A stretch of 64,000 nucleotides of DNA. Source: Muribaculum gordoncarteri. Its GTDB lineage: Bacteria > Bacteroidota > Bacteroidia > Bacteroidales > Muribaculaceae. Positions 59,097-64,000 of this stretch are shown in pieces. Numbering within the stretch: the stretch's first letter is position 1; each line of letters starts with the position of its first letter. The notes beneath the pieces were generated by a model. It searched no databases. It worked only from the letters and a program-made list of their open reading frames with translations, and had not been told where the DNA came from. The stretch is taken from NCBI RefSeq assembly GCF_004803695.1, contig NZ_CP039393.1, positions 2,232,001 to 2,296,000 of the forward strand, in the 5' to 3' direction. The translations under genes were made by a program, and so were the position numbers.

Positions 59097-59142
59097 TTCT
59101 CTTGATTGTTTTAATGATTACCTTTTTCTTTTAAAATCTCAT

Positions 59143-59448
59143 TTAGACCTTTACCTCAACTTGTACGCCGCTGGGGAGTTCAAGCTTCATCAACGCGTCA
59201 ACAGTCTTGGCTGTTGAGTTGTAGATGTCGATGAGGCGCTTGAATGATGACAGCTGGAACTGCTCGCGTGACTTCTTGTTTACAAAAGTCGAGCGGTTTA
59301 CAGTGAAGATGCGCTTGTGGGTGGGCAGAGGTATAGGACCGCTTATCACCGCACCGGTTGCCTTTACAGTCTTTACAATCTTTTCAGCCGACTTGTCGAG
59401 CAAGTTGTGGTCGTAAGATTTTAATTTGATTCTGATTTTTTGGCTCAT
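59143..59448 (-). CDS. rpsJ: 30S ribosomal protein S10
   Basis: The 101-residue protein has [38 protein letters not shown] and [18 protein letters not shown]. It also serves antitermination as NusE in other bacteria. It follows fusA after 18 bases; no tuf gene lies between, unlike the Escherichia coli str operon. Confidence 0.97.
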   Translation of the reverse strand: MSQKIRIKLKSYDHNLLDKSAEKIVKTVKATGAVISGPIPLPTHKRIFTVNRSTFVNKKSREQFQLSSFKRLIDIYNSTAKTVDALMKLELPSGVQVEVKV

Positions 59449-59466
59449 ATTGTTTCTAATAAAGTA

Positions 59467-61593
59467 TTATTTCAATAAGTCTACACGGCCCTGGCATTCA
59501 GTGAGTACGTTCTTGGCGATTGAGCTGCTTACTTCAGCGTAGTGCGAGAACGACATTGTGCTGGTGGCACGGCCTGAGGTGATTGTACGCAATGCGGTTA
59601 CGTAACCAAACATTTCGGCGAGAGGAGCCTTGGCCTTTACGACACGGGCACCGCTGCGGCTGGTTTCCATACCCTCTACCTGACCGCGACGCTTGTTCAA
59701 GTCACCGATCACATCACCCATGCTCTCTTCGGGGGTTACTACCTCGATCTTCATGATGGGCTCCATGAGCACGGGACCGGCCTTTTCCGAAGCCTTCTTG
59801 AAGGCCTGGATGGCACAAAGCTCAAATGACAACTGGTCAGAGTCAACCGGGTGGAACGAACCGTCGATTACGGTAACCTTGAGCTGCTCTACGGGATAGC
59901 CGGCGAGAACACCGTTCTTCATTGCAGCCTGGAAGCCCTTCTGGATTGAGGGGATGAATTCCTTGGGAATGTTACCGCCCTTAACCTCGTCGATGAACTG
60001 GAGGTTGCCCTCGAAGCCTTCGTCAACGGGCTCTACGCGTACGATGATGTCGGCAAACTTACCACGACCACCGGTCTGCTTCTTGAATACTTCGCGAAGC
60101 TCAACGGGCTTGGTGATTGCTTCCTTGTAGGTAACCTGGGGACGACCCTGGTTGCACTCTACCTTGAACTCACGACGAAGACGGTCGATGATGATGTCGA
60201 GGTGAAGCTCACCCATACCTGAGATAACGGTCTGTCCGGTTTCTTCGTTGGTTTCAACACGGAAGGTGGGGTCTTCTTCAGCAAGCTTCTGCAAGCCTAC
60301 TCCGAGCTTGTCGAGGTCCTTCTGAGTCTTGGGCTCTACTGCGATACCGATTACGGGATCGGGGAACTCCATAGCCTCAAGCACGATGGGAGCATCCTCG
60401 GCGCAAAGGGTGTCACCTGTGCGGATATCCTTGAATCCTACTCCGGCACCTATATCGCCGCACTCGATCATCTCCTTGGGGTTCTGCTTGTTGGAGTGCA
60501 TCTGGAACAGACGCGAAACACGCTCCTTCTTGCCCGAACGGCTGTTGAGAACGTAGCTTCCTGCCTCGATGTTACCCGAGTAAACGCGGAAGAAGCAAAG
60601 ACGGCCTACATAGGGGTCGGTTGCAATCTTGAACGCAAGAGCACACATGGGAGCTTCGCTTGAGGGCTCGCGGGTGAGTATCTCATCAGAGTTGCCTACT
60701 GCGTGACCTTCAACTGCACCGGCATCGGTAGGACAGGGAAGATATGCGCAGACTGCATCGAGCAGGCACTGAACGCCCTTGTTCTTGAACGAGCTACCGC
60801 AAATCATCGGAACAACCGACATCGAAAGAGTGGCTGCGCGGAGAGCCTTGCGAATCTCCTCTTCGGTGATTGTGCTGGGGTCGTCGAAATATTTTGCCAT
60901 GAGGTCATCGTCAAATTCGGCGATCTTCTCAAGCATCTTGTCGCGCCACTCCTCGGCCTCGTCGCGGAGGTTGGCGGGGATTTCCTCTACTGAGTAGTCG
61001 GCACCCATTGACTCGTCGTGCCAGTAGATGGCCTTCATTGTGATCAGGTCGACAACGCCCTTGAAGGTTTCCTCAGCACCGATAGGAATCTGGATGGGAG
61101 CGGGATTTGCTCCGAGCACTTCCTTGAGCTGACGAACAACCTCGAAGAAGTTGGCACCCGAGCGGTCCATCTTGTTGACATAACCGATACGGGGTACATT
61201 GTACTTGTCGGCCTGACGCCATACGGTTTCCGACTGAGGCTCAACACCGCCTACAGCGCAGAAAGTGGCAACGGCACCGTCAAGCACGCGGAGCGAACGC
61301 TCTACCTCGACAGTGAAGTCAACGTGTCCCGGAGTGTCAATGAGGTTGATTTTGTACTTGTCACCGTCATACTTCCAGAATGTGGTAGTGGCGGCTGAAG
61401 TAATTGTAATACCGCGTTCCTGCTCCTGCTCCATCCAGTCCATTGTTGCAGCACCGTCATGAACCTCACCAATCTTGTGGGTCAAACCGGTGTAGAAGAG
61501 GATGCGCTCCGACGTGGTAGTCTTACCGGCGTCGATGTGAGCCATAATACCGATATTACGGGTATATTTTAAGTTATCGTCTATTTTTGCCAT
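59467..61593 (-). CDS. fusA: Elongation factor G
   Basis: The 708-residue GTPase moves tRNAs and mRNA during translocation. Motifs are [17 protein letters not shown] (P-loop, about 18-34), [23 protein letters not shown], and domains II to V with [14 protein letters not shown]. It sits in the str-type order rpsL-rpsG-fusA. Nothing unusual in length or motifs. Confidence 0.98.
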   Translation of the reverse strand: MAKIDDNLKYTRNIGIMAHIDAGKTTTSERILFYTGLTHKIGEVHDGAATMDWMEQEQERGITITSAATTTFWKYDGDKYKINLIDTPGHVDFTVEVERSLRVLDGAVATFCAVGGVEPQSETVWRQADKYNVPRIGYVNKMDRSGANFFEVVRQLKEVLGANPAPIQIPIGAEETFKGVVDLITMKAIYWHDESMGADYSVEEIPANLRDEAEEWRDKMLEKIAEFDDDLMAKYFDDPSTITEEEIRKALRAATLSMSVVPMICGSSFKNKGVQCLLDAVCAYLPCPTDAGAVEGHAVGNSDEILTREPSSEAPMCALAFKIATDPYVGRLCFFRVYSGNIEAGSYVLNSRSGKKERVSRLFQMHSNKQNPKEMIECGDIGAGVGFKDIRTGDTLCAEDAPIVLEAMEFPDPVIGIAVEPKTQKDLDKLGVGLQKLAEEDPTFRVETNEETGQTVISGMGELHLDIIIDRLRREFKVECNQGRPQVTYKEAITKPVELREVFKKQTGGRGKFADIIVRVEPVDEGFEGNLQFIDEVKGGNIPKEFIPSIQKGFQAAMKNGVLAGYPVEQLKVTVIDGSFHPVDSDQLSFELCAIQAFKKASEKAGPVLMEPIMKIEVVTPEESMGDVIGDLNKRRGQVEGMETSRSGARVVKAKAPLAEMFGYVTALRTITSGRATSTMSFSHYAEVSSSIAKNVLTECQGRVDLLK

Positions 61594-61626
61594 TATCGTA
61601 AAGATATTAGTGAATCATATAATGTA

Positions 61627-62103
61627 TTAGAATCGGAAGTGTGCGAATGCGCGGTTGGCCTCAGCCATCTTGTGCATATCCTCTTTGCGCTTGTAAGCAC
61701 CTCCTTGTTCGTTGTATGCGTCTACGATTTCAGCTGCAAGCTTGTCGGCCATGGTCTTTCCACCGCGCTTGCGTGCGTAAAGAATGAGGTTCTTCATAGA
61801 TATTGACTCTTTACGGTCGGGGCGGATTTCAGTAGGAACCTGGAATGTTGCACCACCTACACGACGCGACTTCACCTCCACCTGGGGAGTGATGTTTTCG
61901 AGAGCCTTCTTCCATATTTCGAGGGCGGTCTTCTCTTCGTTGGGCATCTTCGACTTCACAGTTTCAAGAGCCGAATAAAATATTGTGTAAGAGGTATTCT
62001 TCTTGCCGTCATACATCAAGTGGTTAACGAACTTTGATACTCTCACATCATTGAAAACGGGATCCGGCAGGATAACCCGCTTTTTGGGTTTTGCTTTTCT
62101 CAT
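61627..62103 (-). CDS. rpsG: 30S ribosomal protein S7
   Basis: The 158-residue protein has [24 protein letters not shown] in its N-terminal part and [19 protein letters not shown] in the central part. It starts assembly of the 30S head. The 174-base gap to rpsL (62104-62277) is AT-rich and shows no promoter I can support. Confidence 0.97.
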   Translation of the reverse strand: MRKAKPKKRVILPDPVFNDVRVSKFVNHLMYDGKKNTSYTIFYSALETVKSKMPNEEKTALEIWKKALENITPQVEVKSRRVGGATFQVPTEIRPDRKESISMKNLILYARKRGGKTMADKLAAEIVDAYNEQGGAYKRKEDMHKMAEANRAFAHFRF

Positions 62104-62277
62104 TTGTTAATTAAATTGTTGTTTTTGGTTGCTTGGTTGCTTTCTACTTTCTTCAACTCGGCTCTCTTGCCTCGTTTACTCAACCGAAATTGCTAAGCCA
62201 ATAAATCAAAAACGAAGTTGTAAAATAACTGGGTTTTGTTTATCTCTTTGTTCAGCTTTATCGCGCAGGGCCGTTAA

Positions 62278-62682
62278 TTACTTCTTGCCCTTTGCTGCGG
62301 GTGCTGCTCCCGGTTTCGGACGCTTTGCTCCATACTTTGAGCGACGCTGTGTGCGATCCTTTACACCGCTTGTGTCAAGTGTTCCGCGAACGATGTGATA
62401 ACGTACACCGGGGAGGTCCTTAACACGGCCACCGCGAACGAGAACGATCGAGTGTTCCTGAAGGTTGTGACCTTCACCGGGGATGTAGGAGTTAACCTCC
62501 TTACCGTTAGTCAATCTTACACGAGCTACCTTACGCATAGCTGAGTTAGGCTTCTTGGGAGTGGTTGTGTAAACACGAACGCATACGCCACGACGCTGGG
62601 GACAGCTGTCAAGCGCAGGCGACTTACTCTTATCCTCAAGAGCTACACGACCTTTTCTTACTAATTGCTGAATTGTAGGCAT
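62278..62682 (-). CDS. rpsL: 30S ribosomal protein S12
   Basis: The 134-residue protein has [20 protein letters not shown] and [20 protein letters not shown]. The lysines at the positions linked to streptomycin resistance are the normal residues. A lysine/alanine/proline tail is typical of Bacteroidetes. It is the first gene of the ribosomal cluster. Confidence 0.98.
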   Translation of the reverse strand: MPTIQQLVRKGRVALEDKSKSPALDSCPQRRGVCVRVYTTTPKKPNSAMRKVARVRLTNGKEVNSYIPGEGHNLQEHSIVLVRGGRVKDLPGVRYHIVRGTLDTSGVKDRTQRRSKYGAKRPKPGAAPAAKGKK

Positions 62683-62821
62683 CTTAGTTCTTGTTTTACT
62701 TAAATTTTTATTTTATCGTTATATAGTTTCGTTTATTGTCAGCATACATATAGATGCCGGCTACCGCATTGTCATTCAACATTATACGTTGCCCGGCACA
62801 TAATCGCCCTCAAAAACTTTG

Positions 62822-62853
62822 CAAAGTTAGCTACTAAATTGCTATTTTCCAAA
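62822..62853 (-). promoter_or_regulatory. Promoter of the ribosomal protein cluster
   Basis: TTTG (62853-62850), 20 bases, TAACTTTG (62829-62822) on the minus strand is a near-perfect match and shares its -7 box with the rRNA promoters. It predicts a leader of about 130 bases before rpsL. The rest of the 394-base gap (62683-63076) holds only AT-rich sequence and the hairpin at 62996-63051. Confidence 0.7.
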
Positions 62854-62995
62854 TATTTCCAACTTAAAAATGCGAAAAACGTTTTTCGGCATCGATTTGT
62901 TTATTTTTGAATTGATGTTTTGTCGCATTTTGCATGCTTTAACATCTTTTAGCCGTTATTTCACCTCGACGCACTCGCAGGCGTGTCGGCCGGGC

Positions 62996-63051
62996 CGCAA
63001 AATGGAGCGGCGGCCGCCATGAAGCATTGTCGCTCCACAACTGCCGCCGCT
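62996..63051 (-). terminator. Weak terminator-like hairpin after the hydrolase gene
   Basis: A 9-bp GC stem (AGCGGCGGC and GCCGCCGCT) with a long loop is followed on the minus strand by CCATTTTGC. An alternative stem GGAGCG/CGCTCC overlaps it. The T run is short, so termination here is uncertain. Confidence 0.35.
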
Positions 63052-63076
63052 GTTATTCTTTCGTTATTTATGCCTG

Positions 63077-63799
63077 TTATCTGAGCTCCACGGTTTCGCC
63101 CGGTTTATGCAGGCAATGGAATGTCGTTTCGGGACTTTCGGCATATTCCGAGAAGTCGCAAGCCTCTTTGTAGTCGCCGCCGAAGTGCATCGGGAAGAAG
63201 TCGTCGACCTTTATAGCCTTCAGGAACAGCTTGGCGCCTCGGGCGAAGTCGCTGCCTTGCCTTACATCGACAGGAAACATGGCTATATTAATCCTGTCGT
63301 TTTCCGATGCTATGCGGTTGAGAATCTTCTTGAATAGCTCGTCGGCCACTCTTGCCTCACGCTCGGTCGACTCGTCCTGCCAGTGCCAGTCGTTGAAATC
63401 GCCGGCATGGTATATGGTGGTTCCGTCGGCTGTCGTGACAAGGAAGCTAACGCCCTCGTCGGTCGACTTGTAAGCCTTGACCTTTATTCCGCCGGGAAGG
63501 TTCTCCAGGATGTCACCTGCGCTCATTCCGGCAACGGAGAGTGTCGACGGAACCTTTTCGGCCAATATGTCGTTCGACAGCACATAGGTGCGTTCATGAT
63601 TCTGCGCTATCTCGAATATTCCGGTATTGTAGTGATCATGGTGATGGTGGCTTACAAAGAATATTACAGGAAGCTCGGCTTTCTTCTCAAGAATTTTATG
63701 GAGAGCATGAGCGGGGTCGCGATAGTAGTCAAACACCATTATTACATTGGGCAAGGTTACCACGAATCCGCTATGGTCCAAATAAGTGATTTCGGTCAT
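63077..63799 (-). CDS. Metallo-beta-lactamase-fold hydrolase (UlaG-like)
   Basis: The 240-residue cytoplasmic protein has the zinc motif SHHHHDHY (HxHxDH) at about 50-57, a second metal ligand in YHAGDFNDWHW and a late histidine in FFPMHFGGDY. This is the compact UlaG-type branch of the superfamily. The substrate is not evident. It lies 97 bases after the end of the ABC ATPase gene on the same strand. Confidence 0.85.
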   Translation of the reverse strand: MTEITYLDHSGFVVTLPNVIMVFDYYRDPAHALHKILEKKAELPVIFFVSHHHHDHYNTGIFEIAQNHERTYVLSNDILAEKVPSTLSVAGMSAGDILENLPGGIKVKAYKSTDEGVSFLVTTADGTTIYHAGDFNDWHWQDESTEREARVADELFKKILNRIASENDRINIAMFPVDVRQGSDFARGAKLFLKAIKVDDFFPMHFGGDYKEACDFSEYAESPETTFHCLHKPGETVELR

Positions 63800-63896
63800 G
63801 ATTATATTAGTTTTGGTTGTTACAATCCTCTGTGGTGGACATCTTCATGTCCACTGATTATAACACCGGGCATCGGAGCTATGTTCATCCGTGATG

Positions 63897-64000
63897 TCAC
63901 ACAAGGCCTCCCTGACACAGCACCTCTTCGTCACGAAACACATCCTCTGTAGCGCCGTCGGCTATTATGCGCCCTTCGGCCATGACTATGGTGCGTGCAC
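63897..64000 (-). CDS. ABC transporter ATPase, C-terminal end only
   Basis: Only the last 33 codons are in the window, reading RTIVMAEGRIIADGATEDVF and ending GGLV before a TGA. The pattern R-x-I-V-M-x-x-G-R-I-x-x-D-G is the usual end of the nucleotide-binding domain and resembles energy-coupling-factor (CbiO/EcfA) ATPases. The transported substrate cannot be told. Confidence 0.6.
   Translation of the reverse strand, partial: ARTIVMAEGRIIADGATEDVFRDEEVLCQGGLV

Noticed and set aside
62278-62682. Possible streptomycin-resistance changes in rpsL
   Set aside because: The lysines in TPKKPNS and VKDLPG are the normal residues.
63835-63854. 8-bp hairpin GTGGACAT-CTTC-ATGTCCAC before the hydrolase gene
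   Set aside because: No T run and no match to a known regulatory element; could be chance.

Overview
The window looks like a chromosome segment from a gut Bacteroidales bacterium, most likely Muribaculaceae (S24-7). The evidence is SusC/SusD outer-membrane pairs, a hybrid two-component regulator, promoters of the Bacteroidetes form TTTG-N19/20-TAnnTTTG, a BioG-BioC fusion, and the V4 region of the 16S gene. The family-level call rests on my recollection of 16S signatures and was not searched.

Layout. 1-2563: the start of serC (runs off the left edge) and, divergently, bioA. 2620-28045: a polysaccharide-utilization locus (PUL) of about 25 kb. It holds a hybrid two-component sensor/regulator (HTCS) and a lone secreted metallopeptidase-like protein. 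A leftward operon follows: GH127 lipoprotein, SusC, SusD, two modular surface lipoproteins, and a lipoprotein with an HExxH metallopeptidase-like domain. A divergent rightward operon carries a GH97 fused to a metallopeptidase, a GH43 and a second GH127. The 293-base control region between the two operons contains mirror-image operator pairs, each with its own promoter at an identical distance. 28165-31288: bioF, bioG-bioC fusion and bioD, so the PUL lies between bioA and the other biotin genes. 31417-32281: a DEDD exonuclease and a small membrane protein. 32290-32488: a candidate structured RNA. 32557-36312: ECF sigma factor, short anti-sigma factor and a TonB-dependent receptor with a signalling domain. 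36391-41878: an rRNA operon on the minus strand (16S, tRNA-Ala, 23S, 5S) with tandem promoters and a terminator. 42070-44337: a DUF1460 amidase-like protein and enolase. 44542-62682: one long minus-strand ribosomal cluster equivalent to str, S10, spc and alpha (rpsL to rplQ, including fusA, secY, map, infA and rpoA), with a clear promoter at one end and a terminator at the other. 63077-64000: a metallo-beta-lactamase-fold hydrolase and the end of an ABC ATPase.

How it fits together. The PUL combines two GH127 enzymes (the beta-L-arabinofuranosidase family), a GH43, a GH97 with the residue pattern of the retaining alpha-galactosidase branch, and three separate HExxH proteins. This suggests a glycoprotein target rather than a simple polysaccharide. 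Plant hydroxyproline-rich glycoproteins such as extensins carry beta-arabinofuranosides on hydroxyproline and alpha-galactose on serine, and would need exactly these activities plus peptide cleavage. The substrate is an inference; the domains and catalytic motifs are visible in the sequence.
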